From Flaveria trinervia (lineage: Eukaryota; Streptophyta; Magnoliopsida; Asterales; Asteraceae), in the NCBI GenBank assembly GCA_025506515.1, contig CM046453.1, forward strand, positions 5,471,910 through 5,535,909: a stretch of DNA of 64,000 nucleotides, in the 5' to 3' direction. Position 1 is the first letter of the stretch; each line of letters opens with the position of its first letter. The notes under the pieces were generated by a model. That model had not been told where the DNA came from. It did not search any database and was given only the letters and a program-made list of their open reading frames with translations. The position numbers were made by a program, and so were the translations under genes. Of this stretch, positions 1 through 10,775 are shown piece by piece.

Positions 1-166
1 GTAATAATTAGTCGTACTTATAATTAAGGAGTAGGAGCTTTTAAAAGATAGCAATATCCCTACACGCTACATTTGTAAAGTTGTTTTTTAAATATATTTC
101 AATCTCATTATGATTGTAAAACTATATATCTATAACTTATAATAAAATAATATTTTTTAAAGCCAA

Positions 167-218
167 GTGTCATCATTCTAACATATCATATGACACGTGT
201 CATCATTCTAACATATCA
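167..218. promoter_or_regulatory. Palindromic G-box between two direct repeats, upstream of DC1 copy 1
   Basis: TGACACGTGTCA at 191-202 is a perfect 12-bp palindrome with a CACGTG G-box core. It lies between two copies of a 22-bp direct repeat (167-188 and 197-218) that begins GTGTCATCATTC. G-boxes of this kind are known plant bZIP/bHLH binding sites (ABRE-type). The site is about 870 bp upstream of the DC1 reading frame, so a promoter role is possible but is inferred only from sequence and position. Confidence 0.35.
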
Positions 219-1068
219 AAAAAATTATTCCACGTCTCTCTCTTATAATAAATACGAAAATCATAACAACAATCAATTTGACTTTCCTCTATTATTAAAT
301 ATGTTTAACAAATATATCTATATTTGTGTTTCTTGTTTTTCTAAATTATTTTAAACAACTAAATTAAACTATCAAAAATCTAAAATATAAATTATTTTTA
401 TTTTAACAATTTATTAATACATACAAAATTATATGATTTCAACTATATTTTATCTTTAAAGATAGCGTAATAATTTGCAATTTCATTATTTGTTATAATT
501 TTCAAATATTAATTATATTTTTATTTCATTAAAACTTATAACATCTAGAAAAATAAGATATTTATAAAACTAATAATTTTGACATGTTTTATTTTTTTCA
601 CTCATATAATATGGGCTCTAACGTAGTAATATAATATAATATACTGGTGCGTATATAATTACTTATTACTCATCAGTTTGGCATGTTTCTTCATGGGTAT
701 TAATGAATCTCTATTTATAATTTTAGGTGCTTAAGATATATTACCAATTTTTATCACATCCAAATATTATAATTAGTCACACACGTTCCTGTAAAATGTT
801 TTGGTTTCTAACTTTGTTGTTGAATTCAGATTTCCATCACCCCTTTGCACTATAACTAGTTAACCACCTATTATATCAAATTAACCACCAAGATATTTAA
901 TCGTAAACTACAACCATATAGATCACATATCCATGCATAGCATAGATATAGATCATGAAAAATACAATGGTTTTTTTTTCCCGCACAACGTTGATTGTTC
1001 GTTCTCGGTTAGAAATCGGAAAGAGGAGTACATAGTGTTCCACATGAGCATTTTTTAATCTTTCGACG
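219..1068. other. AT-rich upstream region of DC1 copy 1
   Basis: AT-rich non-coding DNA with no long open frame. It must hold the promoter and probably the first exon of DC1 copy 1, because the coding homology shared by the two DC1 copies begins right after an AG acceptor near 1113 with no ATG in frame before it. I could not identify that first exon or a convincing TATA box. Confidence 0.4.
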
Positions 1069-3149
1069 TTGAAGCATGAACAATTGGTTACATCATATCC
1101 TAAACCTGATGCAGTGGCAAAGGATCAGCTTCAACACTTTAGTCACGATCATGTGCTAAGCCTAGTGCATCTACAGTGGCCAAATCACACAAATGAAAAC
1201 TCCGACCATAAAGATGAAGATGAAGATGAAGATGATTTTGTGGAGGAAGACCACCATGTTAGGCAATGCAACATGTGTGAGGAACAAATATGGCCATTTC
1301 ATTTGTGTTACTACTACTGCAAGTCTTGTGACTATTCGTTGCATAAATTCTGTGCAGAACTCCCCATGACCCAACAAAATCACCCATTACATCCTGGCCA
1401 TGATCTTTCGTTCGAACATCCTGGATCTTTTGAATTTAACTGTGTAGTGTGCAAACTTAAGTTGAAGAATGTCTATAAGTATTATTGTTTTAGCTGCAAG
1501 ATTCACATGGATATAATATGTGCTACTATTTCAGAACAAAAGATAAACCACCCTAGCCACCCTCACCAATTAGGACGAATGTCCGGGCCCATAGTATCAA
1601 AGTGTGTAGCTTGTGCTAATAAACATGAGGGGGACTTCTTTCAGTGTACCAACTGTCCCACATTTCGGATCAGCCTAGATTGCGCATTGTTGCCTACCAA
1701 GTTACTAATACAAATTTATACTAATGGGATTTTCTTTCATTCTCATCCACTTACCCTTGCCTATTCCTTTCCCTATTCGGATATAAAAGCTAAATTCTTT
1801 CCCAGATGTAGAGTTTGTGATGATGGTTTTTATGTTCATTTGTGGATTTACAAATGTGATAAATGTCTATATTATGTGCATGTTGATTGTGCAACTTCAA
1901 AGAGAGAGCCATTTATGTCCATCTTCCAACCTAAAAGTAAGCAAACTCTTCCTCTTTTTATTCTGCTAGTTCGTGTGAAGATTATCCTAGTTTAATTTAA
2001 ATTGTAACATTTGTCAGGCCTCGGTAAAACTTTTAAAACTTTAAAGAAGATGAGCATTTGAATTTGCTTTGGTGTCCATTTCAAGATGAAGGTGACAACC
2101 TTTTAAAGCGACACATTTCTTATCAAAAGGATTTGGTTGGCGAACAATATGATGATGAAATTCTCAATCATTCCAGTCATCAGCATCCACTCATCTTTTA
2201 CAACAAGCAAACTTCACAGGGTAAAAATAAAGTTTCTATACATGACCCCATGAAAAGAATTCAATTATTATGCAATGGATGTGTGAAACCAATCACGACT
2301 GTACAATTTTACATGTGTTGTCAATATGGTGATGAACAATGTTGTTTTGTTCTTCATGAGTGGTGCACCAAGCTACCCTCAGAAGTACAAAACCATATAG
2401 CTCATCCCGAGCATTCTCTTTCTCTCCAACCAAAAATCCCTAGCATGTTTTTTGGTGTGTTCAATTGTTCCATTTGTCAATTACCATCAAATGGTTTTGC
2501 GTATGGATGCACGATATGTGATTTTTATATCGATATCAATTGTGCTTTTATACCCAAAGAAATCACACATGATGCACATCCGGATCATCTCCTCTCAAAA
2601 GTAAATCGTTCATCTAAACTATCGAAAAGGTATTGTGCGGCGTGTAATTATTCGATGAACCCAATTTTGGGGTTTCATTGTCCCTCATGTGAGTTCTACA
2701 TTCATACAGAGTGTGCTTTCTTATTGCCTAAAATGATTAAGCACAAGTGTGATAAACATCCTTTGAGCCTAAGATACACACCAGTGGAGAACCATATTAG
2801 CGAATACTTTTGTGAAATATGTGAGGAAGAATTTGACCCTTGGGAGTGGTTCTATCATTGCACTACATGTGACCAGTCTATGCATGCTGCTCGTGCACCC
2901 TTAATACTTAGGTGTGAGCAAGCTACATATAAAGATTATGATAGATGTGTTTACAAGTATCTCAATATCAAATTTGGAGGAACACTTGAAATAAAAGGCC
3001 ACTCGCATCGCTTGACCTTTGTTCAAGGGCTTAAGAGTGACGGTGTGTGCTTTAAGTGTGGCATCTCATTGCAGTACAACTTGATTTTTCGGTGCTTAGA
3101 GTGTGAGCTTGCAATTCATCATGAGTGTGCTTCTTCATTTGTTAGTTGA
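1069..3149 (+). pseudogene. DC1-domain (Cys/His-rich C1) protein gene, copy 1, frameshifted
   Basis: Member of the plant DC1 family: zinc-binding, C1-like modules often linked to stress and defence responses, with no enzyme activity shown. About nine CxxC...HxxxC modules are visible, four in the first exon (to 1936) and five in the second (2018-3149). An acidic tract, EDEDEDDFVEED, precedes the first. The intron at 1937-2017 has GT-AG ends and lies at the same place as in copy 2. Joining the exons puts copy 1 out of frame: the start of exon 2 is one base shorter than in copy 2 (a run of 3 T instead of 4 near 2040), so a stop follows at about 2059. One zinc ligand is also lost in module 8 (MHAARAP here, MHAACAP in copy 2). 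No in-frame ATG opens the frame; the 1069 boundary is a TTG codon and probably not the real start. Likely a pseudogene, unless the missing T is an assembly error. Confidence 0.7.
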
Positions 3150-3308
3150 TCTGGCTCACTTGCTTAATACTTTGGTGCAGCCATACACTATTGTACATTT
3201 ATTATGTCTAGTAAAAAGGCTATCATAGCTTGAGTAACATAAATAATCAAATCAATAGTCGATGTACTTGTGTCATAAATCTAGTTATTGCATAATTTAT
3301 TAAAAGAT

Positions 3309-3515
3309 TTACTCTGGAATGTTCGAGCCCGTTGAATCGAATCTTTTCATCCATTTCTTTTCGGATGAGGTAAGATGAGATATTGTTGTATGAGATAGTA
3401 GGTTGGCATGTGATGACTGGTCTTTTTGTGATGATTATGTGGATGGAAGCTCAGCAGGAAGTGCTCGTTAAGGCGTTTAGCACAAGAAATGCAAGTATCC
3501 AAGCGGTGGAATAAC
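3309..3515 (-). pseudogene. YLMG1 exon 3 duplicate, broken by the 31-kb insertion
   Basis: About 200 bp closely similar to the last coding exon of YLMG1 at 45,244-45,520, in the same orientation and at the same distance from the DC1 gene. Compared with YLMG1 it lacks about 24 bp before CCAAGCGGTGGAATA. Homology stops at 3515 and resumes at 34,697, so the exon is split by the intervening mobile DNA. It can make no YLMG protein. Confidence 0.8.
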
Positions 3516-3703
3516 AAATGCTGAAAATTTCTAACACGGACCTTTTAAGACGACACGACATGACATGAAGTTAATAGGTTTCGTGTTTGAGCTTAATAGG
3601 TTTCGTGTCATTAACAGATCGACACGTTAAAGACAAGATAAAAATTGTGTCTTAACGTATCAAACAATTGTTAACCTGTTAACACACCTGTTTAAATATG
3701 TTT

Positions 3704-4409
3704 TGTTAGGATCGTGTACGTACGAAGTACTAACTGATTATGTGTGTATACCTAATCAAATAGTGTGGAACCCTATTTGATTGGCGATCCAATCAGTGAG
3801 AACGCAATTCAGATCAATCTAACGATTAAAGAAACGTTAAGAACGATTAGAACGGGATCAACTGTGAACTATGAAGTTGGAACAGGTTCTCTGGAGTCTC
3901 TAGACAGCTAGGGTACGAATATGAGTCGAAATTATTCAAGTTTTCCGTTTTTCTACGAATTAGGTGGTATTTATAGGTTAGTGTTTGTCAATCGTGCGAC
4001 TGAATCATGCAATTGATCCATACGCACGACTAAAGGTTCAGTCGTGCGACTGAATCAATCTTATGTATCAATCGTGCGAGTGATTCAGTCTCATGGTTCA
4101 GTCGTGCGACTGGTCTATTAGCATGAAGGATTCATGCGTATGGTCCATTAGCATGGTCCATTCGCATGAAGACTTCACACAATTAAGTTTGAACATGTTT
4201 CTCAATCATTATTGACTAAGAACTATGCACAACAACCACAAACCTATATAGTTAATTCAACATGCTTTATCACACAATAAATAATGAAACATTAGACATT
4301 ATAAGCATCAATCACATATTGTATTTCATTCAACTCATTCATTACATATATGTAAGACATGACAAACATTTTACATTAAGCTCCTAAACTAGGTACATAT
4401 ATATCAACA
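3704..4409 (-). repeat. LTR of a copia-like element (minus orientation)
   Basis: On the minus strand this 706-bp unit starts TGTTGATATATATG and ends CGATCCTAACA (TG...CA type). It is preceded by the polypurine tract CCAAGGGGGAGTT (plus 4410-4422), the usual Ty1/copia arrangement. It contains imperfect repeats around AGTCGTGCGACT (about 3990-4165). No second LTR of this family is present, so the element is truncated at its 5' side. Confidence 0.6.
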
Positions 4410-4429
4410 AACTCCCCCTTGGACCTAGT

Positions 4430-6461
4430 TTACATTAGTGTCTTTACATTCTTCATTAGCTCCTTAAATTCCTTGTACACCTTCTCTCTAGTAACTCCTG
4501 CATATATCTCAAATGCAAAACAGAATCGTATAACGTTCTGGAACTGGAGGGATTGTAATATATCTTGCGCGTCATAGAATAGTGGCAACTTGTATAATGT
4601 ATAGACATCGTCTGCAGACAAGTTGGTTAGCCACATAGGGTCGAACACCCAGATAGTTTCCATTTTCCTCTCTCTTTGTAGAACTATGACCGCTTCCCCT
4701 GTTCTCCAATCATAATACCACCATTTGAAGTGTGGAGTGAAGTCCTGTGGCATTTCCCGTAAGGGAATCTTGGACATTGCACGCGAATGACTCCACTTTA
4801 GCACTATTTTTGGCTTTCCAGGGATTCACCTCAGACCTATGAATATACCTCGTCGGTTGTTGAGGTCTGAAGTTAACCCACATGGTGTGGTATTCCTTCT
4901 TTAGTGCAGCCTTAAACCAGCCTGACATTTTCCTGGGATCAGCATATAACAAGTTTAAGCGTACCAGCTGGTTGAGCTCAAAACCAAAGAGAGTCTTTAG
5001 ATCATGTCGGAATCTGAAGTACTCTATTCCCTTCTCCCTCTTAACTACATACACATTAAGATCTTCAAAATATGCCCATGCAATAATCTTTCCCGAAACC
5101 TTTAGATGTTTCTTGACCTTGTAGAGCTTGGTGTAGGCACTTGGTTTTTAAGCAGTGCATGGGCTCGTATCTCAGCAAAACAAGCCGCCCATTGAGGATT
5201 ACATTGCCCTGTCGGTCAGTGTACTCTGGATAGTACTCGGTTGTGACATCCTCAATCTCTATTCCATCTATGTCGTTTAGCTCATCATCACTTGTCACAT
5301 CAAAAGTAGGTGCATCTTTGACAATCTCATCTGGATTTAGCCTGAACATCTCTGCAAGTTGCTTATCAGTAAGGCCGTGTATGATTTCTCCTTCTTCGGG
5401 AGTGTAGCTCACCGACCTTCTGACGATCCCTTACAAATCAAGAATCATTATGAATTGAGACTTGATTTGCTGTAGGGGAGCAACATCATATTCATCTTGC
5501 TAAGATGTTTGATCTGTTTGATTTAAACATCTAACACATCAACCATTAGTAATTAATCAAGACAATTAAACATTAGATAACTATATATAAACATTAATTA
5601 CACAACTGTAATACAAGATTCAAGTACAAAAGTTTTCAAATACATAAACATCTAGTCATTACTTTTGTATTTATCAGTCAACTCTTCAACAGTAGGGGCT
5701 GAGGATGATGATCCTTGGTCTTGTGCTTTCTTTGTCCTTCTTTCTTGACCATGAGCTGAGGCTGATGCAGCTGCATCACCTTCTTCATCATTATCATCAT
5801 ATTTCTTCCTTCCCCTTGATTCTTCATTATCATTGTCGTCTCCTTCATCAGACTCATCATCTTTATCATCATCTTTATCATCATCATCATCATCTTTTTC
5901 ATCACCTTCCCTTATCTCCAGAGGCTCATCTTTTGATCCTTTCAGTCTGAGCATGATCTTCTTGTTTTTGGCCTCCAAATCCTCAATCCTCTTCACTGAT
6001 TGATTATTCTGCTCCTAGAGTTGGGAAATCTACTGAGCTTGTTGGGTGATCTGTAGTGCTTGAGCAGCATTGAGCTAACAAGTTGACTAATCTATGTAGC
6101 TCTTTGCCCATGAGCATCTAACTGCTTCAGTACCATCAGTTTTAGCACAACCAGCTATTCCTCTACCCTAATGGAGGGTAGAGTGGGTCCTGTGGTGAAG
6201 AGAGTGTGGGTTGATGGACCTGCTTGGTGGCTGGTGGTGGTCGTGGTGGATGTGGGAATATGGGTGGTGGGATAGGAGTGGATGGTGAAGGGTTGGCTGT
6301 AGTAGTGGTGGTTTGGAGTCTGGTAGTAGTGGTAGGGGTGTGGTAATGGTGGTGGTAGCTATGGTGGATGTGGTAGATGTGGTGGTGGCTGTGGTAGTAG
6401 TAGTGAATGAGGTCAAAGTAAATCTAGAGCTCTTACCCTTCTTGCCATACGGTTGAGCCAC
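4430..6461 (-). pseudogene. Decayed coding region of the copia-like element, product unrecognised
   Basis: A chain of minus-strand open frames, in several reading frames, leads toward the polypurine tract of the LTR at 3704-4409. From the 5' side: a Ser/Thr/Pro/His-rich stretch (6461-6168), a charged stretch with long Asp/Glu runs (5996-5652), a segment starting MSYTPEEGEIIHGLTDKQLA (5412-5065), and two overlapping pieces (5054-4710, 4804-4430) that include HFKWWYYDWRTGEAVIVLQR. I see no reverse transcriptase, integrase or protease motif. I infer a gag-like or accessory protein of a large non-autonomous retrotransposon, now broken by frameshifts. The family is not one I can name. Confidence 0.45.
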
Positions 6462-6552
6462 CCTCTTCTTCTTGGAGCCCTTAGAAACAGAGGCCCCCCT
6501 TGGCTGTTGGGCTGGTCCGGGACGTACGAAAGATCTGTATCAGCAGTAGCAA

Positions 6553-8532
6553 CGTAAGGCCCCGTTCCCGGAAACCTCACAATTGGTCAATCACAACAAT
6601 TAAAACATTAAACATTTTAATTATACAAACTTAAGCAGCGGAAATAATTTATCAAAACCATTCATTTCATTTAAACCACTGTGGTTGAGTAATACAGCAT
6701 TGTTTAACTGATTACAAAAGAATTGTTTTACTGCATTACAAAACAATAGCAACGTAAAAATACGAATGGATGTCAGTCTTTTCCTGCCGAGTAGCTTCAC
6801 CTTTGTGCCATCCTCAGCAATAATTACCTGCCAACTGAAAATGTATAAAAGTCAGTGTTGCTGAGTGAGTTCTAGTTTTATAAGTAATAAAATACTTTTT
6901 GTATGTCGTATATGAAAATATTCTTTTCTGTAAATACAACTCTGTACTGTATATGCGAGCACGCATTAACTATATGAACAAATACTGTTCGTTCGCTTTA
7001 CTGTATGCCTTGTATGTTCTGTAAACTTTTATCTTTATCTTTCACTGTCTGTATGGACCAATGAGCAATACCCCAACTATATGCACGATGGAAAACGGGT
7101 GATGGGCCATCTATATCCATCGAAAGGGTCAACTGTATCCCTCAAAAGGGTCAACTATATCCCTCGAAAGGGTCAACTGTATCCCTTGAAAGGGTGTTGT
7201 GTATTGTGTACAAGGCCGACCCATTCACCCAGGATACGCTACAAAGGTATTGCCAATCTCAATTGATTGGCCCTGTGTGCATAATAGGGTAGCTAACCGC
7301 AGCATAGTTGAGCAAACGACAACACGATCGTGTCCCTCCTGTAAGCTTGCAAGACTTGTTAACATTTTATTAATGTTCCTCTTCTTTTCTTTATTGCTCT
7401 TTAGCTTTATTATTACAATATACTTTACGTTATGATAATAAACATACCACGTAAAGTCACACACTATAAGTAATATTAATATTAGCAATAATAATAAGGA
7501 ACAATCATATGGCAATCATATCATGCAAGAAACCCATCATTAATAGGCCCTAGTCAACCTTGGTCAAAACCCTAAAAACACAGACTCCCAGAAAATTCTG
7601 TAAAAATTTCTAAGTGCTAGGCGCTTTGACACTATTTTGGCGCATGAACCCTGTCTGGGTGCTTCATTACTATATAGGCGTATCAGCCAACACTTAAAAT
7701 CATTTTATCACTTAGGCGCATGAGCTATTCAGGCGCATGGACACTATTCGGGCGTATGAACACTTAGGCGTATGGATCTCTTGGGCGCATGGGCACTATT
7801 GGGGCACATGGCCCTACACTTAGTCGTCCGACTAACATTTCTAGGCGCATGGACCACTGTTCAGGCGCACGAGTTACACTTAAATCCTTCTATGGCATTT
7901 TCAGGCGTATGAACCTACTGTAAAAGAGGTTTTTAGTGTGTTTTCAAACCCAATCATCAAACCCATCTATTCTAAGCTTAATATGGCTATTCTAAACATG
8001 AATAACCTATAAGCATTCAAGAATCGACATTCAACATGCATAATACATACGGGTAACATACATAAACTTTGAAAAAAATCATTTTAATACATTTTCAGCC
8101 CCAAAGATGTTCAAAACAAATAGAAACCAGGGTCTAGAACTCACCTGGTGCAACTTGGGTATATCTTCCTCTCTAACCCTTTGCAAAGGAGTTCAAGCAC
8201 CTAAAAACAACCCCAAACACACACACACCAGAACACATACACAAACACATAAGCCCATAAACATATAACCGGGATAAAACCCGTCATAAACACATAAAAA
8301 CATTGAATTCTTACCTTGAATTCAACTTCTCTTCTTCTTCTCTTCAGCCGAGAGCTCTCTCTCTCTCTCTCTCTCTCTAAAACCAAAGAAAATGGTGATG
8401 TGAAGGGAGGGTGGGCGGCCATGCCCTCCTTTACACCAACTTTTTCAAAGATTTGTCATTTTGGACACTTTTGGTCCCTCCACTTGGACTTTATTGCTTT
8501 TCTTTCTTTTTAAGAAATAACCGGGTGTTACA
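6553..8532 (-). repeat. Ty3/gypsy LTR (minus orientation)
   Basis: About 1.98 kb. On the minus strand it begins TGTAACACCCGGTTATT at 8532, right after the polypurine tract AAGGAGGGTGGACT, and ends near GGGGCCTTACG at 6553. It carries a 22-bp tandem repeat (7113-7195, four copies of CCCTCGAAAGGGTCAACTGT-like units) and many AGGCGCATGG words (7620-7920). It is the 3' LTR of the minus-strand element whose integrase end lies at 8572-9265. No primer-binding site flanks its other edge. Confidence 0.7.
7113..7195. repeat. 22-bp tandem repeat inside the LTR
   Basis: Four imperfect copies of a unit built on CTCGAAAGGGTCAACTGTAT. It lies inside the minus-strand gypsy LTR and has no sign of coding use. 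Confidence 0.7.
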
Positions 8533-8571
8533 AGTCCACCCTCCTTAAATAGGTTTCGTCCCCAAAACCTG

Positions 8572-9265
8572 TTATTCCTCAAACAGACAAGGATAATGCT
8601 GCCTCATCTCCTCCTCAGTTTCCCAGGTAGATTCGGATCCCTTCCTACGCTTCCATTGTACACGCACAAGAGGAACCACTTTATTTCTCAGCCTTTTCTC
8701 TTTACGATCGATGATTGCCATTGGTTGCTCCATATAATTGAGCCATTCGTCTACTTCGATATCTTCCAGTGGAACAATCATGTCTTCATCAGCTAAACAC
8801 TTTCTCAGATGAGATACATGGAACGTCAGGTGAATTCCACTTAACTCATCTGGTAAGTCCAATATATAGGCCACCTCTCCTACTCGAGCCATGATTCAGA
8901 AAGGTCATATGTATCTCGGGCTTAGCTTACCTCGTTTCCTGAATCAGATAATACCCTTCCAAGGTGAGACCTTCAACATAACCCTGTCACCCACCTGGAA
9001 CTCGATCGGTCTGCGTCGTTTATCGGCATACAACTTCTGTCTATCCTTGGGTGCCTTCATGAAGGCTTTAATCTTCTCAAGCTTTTCAGTCATAGCCTCG
9101 ATTACTTCGACGCTTCCCACTTCTTTCTAACCAATATCACCCCAACAAATGGGTGTTCCACATCTCCTACCGTATAGCATCTCATAGGGTGGCATACCAA
9201 TGCTGGCATGATAGCTGTTATTGTATGAGAATTCAGCTAACGGTAAGTGGTCGTCCCAACTTCCC
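8572..9265 (-). pseudogene. Gypsy integrase C-terminus and chromodomain-like tail, fragment
   Basis: Minus-strand frames give the end of a chromoviral polyprotein: SWDDHLPLAEFSYNNSYHAS and PYEMLYGRRCGTPICW from integrase (about 9245-9127), then GIHLTFHVSHLRKCLADED and a tail ending VRVQWKRRKGSESTWETEEE (8892-8572). The two parts are in different frames. The stop is followed at once by the polypurine tract and LTR, the normal 3' end of such an element. Everything upstream is lost where it joins plus-strand gag near 9265. Confidence 0.75.
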
Positions 9266-9274
9266 GCAGCTGGA

Positions 9275-9927
9275 GGCTGGTGATTGAGGAATTCTGTCCT
9301 CATCGTGAGATGGATAAAGTTGAAGGGGAATTCTTGCAGCTGGAGGCGGGAACCCTGACCCATCAACAGTACACCACAAAGTTCAACGAGATGGCACGTC
9401 TGGTGCCGGATCAGGTGACACATCTTTTGCGAAAGATCAAGAGGTACATTCAGGGCTTGCCGGCGGACATCCGTAGGCACATGATCGCTGCCCGACCGAG
9501 CACGTTTAGGTCGGCGGTCGATTTGGCGGGGAGATTGTATGATGAAAGATCTGTGATGGCGACTGAAAGTAGCAAGAAAGGAGACGGTGATCAAGGATGG
9601 AATGGGAAGCAATTGGAACGTGGCGCAACCACTCCAGGTGACAAAGTTGCACGAGTGGATGATCAGCGTGTGATCATAACTGGTGCGGGGTCAAAAAGGT
9701 GTGACAAGTGTGGACACAGGCACCCTGGGGAATGCAGGCTGGGGGGCAATGTCTGTTTCCATTGTGGAAGGACCGGACATGTGGTGAAGAACTGCGGTAT
9801 GGGGAGGTGTTATTCCTGTGGTAAGGAAGGTCACATGAGCAGGGATTGCAAGAAGCCGAGAGCGGAAGGTTCGGGAATGAAGAAGATCAGAGGAATCTCT
9901 GGTACGAGAAAGGAGAACAAAGGGTGA
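9275..9927 (+). pseudogene. Gypsy gag fragment with zinc knuckles (first copy)
   Basis: Plus-strand frame with a retrotransposon gag core (VIEEFCPHREMDKVE, QYTTKFNEMARLVPDQ) and three Cys/His motifs: CDKCGHRHPGEC, CFHCGRTGHVVKNC and CYSCGKEGHMSRDC, the last two classic CX2CX4HX4C knuckles. It is nearly identical to the gag at 14,670-15,344. The N-terminal half is missing at a junction with minus-strand integrase near 9265-9275. It stops soon after the knuckles with no protease or reverse transcriptase behind it, so it cannot be autonomous. Confidence 0.8.
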
Positions 9928-10775
9928 GGGCTAGAGCCTTCGCTATGACCGGGAGGAGGCTAGGTCAGACTCCGAGGTAACGTCAGGTATGTTCTTGCAA
10001 GTTTAGATTTATGCATCTATGCTTTAATTGTGACGTTAGTAGTAGTTTTGTTTCCGCTATTTTCTGTGATGTTGCACGTTAGGGGTAGGAAGATCCATGA
10101 TTGCCATTTGTAAGTCTACCAGGTTACCTAATGCCCTAGAGGATTGCGCAATAGAATTGAGAGAGAGCCCTTGTTCCTGCTAGGCTGTTCAAGACAGACA
10201 TAGTTAGGTAGACGTGCATATCCAGGTGAGTTGATCAGTAGTCTATGACTTAAACCCCAAGTGTTGCAAGAAGATGGATTGCTCAACCGTGCACAACCAG
10301 AGTTCGCTGACGACCTACGACAATGAAGTATGAGAAAGGCTTCCACCAGGAGAGCGGATTGCTTGGTTTGGAGTCGAGTAAAGCTGATACTAAAGTGGAG
10401 AAGGTCATTCCCAGTGGTTGCTTAGGTAGGAGAAGTGGCACATCGACTGGAGCTACCCGATGAGTTGAGTGGAATTCATCCGATGTTCCATGCATCTTGT
10501 CTAAGAGAGAGCTCAACCGATGAGGATATGATCACGCTACAAGAGAATACTGATATGGACAAAGTATCCAACCAAGAGGAGCAACTGGTGACCATTACTA
10601 ATAAGAAGAGGAGAATAGACCAAGGATGATGATGGTTTCACTTGTGCGGGTGCAGTGAAGCCTAAAGGGATCTGAGCTTAAATGCGAGATCAAAGAAGAG
10701 GTAAGACAGTGTTACCCGTAACTGTTCGAGAAGTGACAGGTTTCGGGGACGAAACCTCTTTAAGCGGGGTAGACT
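9928..10775 (+). pseudogene. Residual gypsy internal DNA with chromodomain-tail remnant
   Basis: Between the first gag and the plus-strand LTR lie about 850 bp. A frame at 10,435-10,629 (HRLELPDELSGIHPMFHAS) is a relic of the integrase/chromodomain tail, matching LPDELSGIHLTFHVS at 8.8 kb. The region ends in the polypurine tract TTTAAGCGGGGTAGACT. Nearly all of pol is absent, so this is an internally deleted copy. Confidence 0.6.

Noticed and set aside
5678..5950. Met-rich and His/Leu-rich frames over the acidic stretch
   Set aside because: They are other-frame readings of the GAT-rich charged region of the decayed element.
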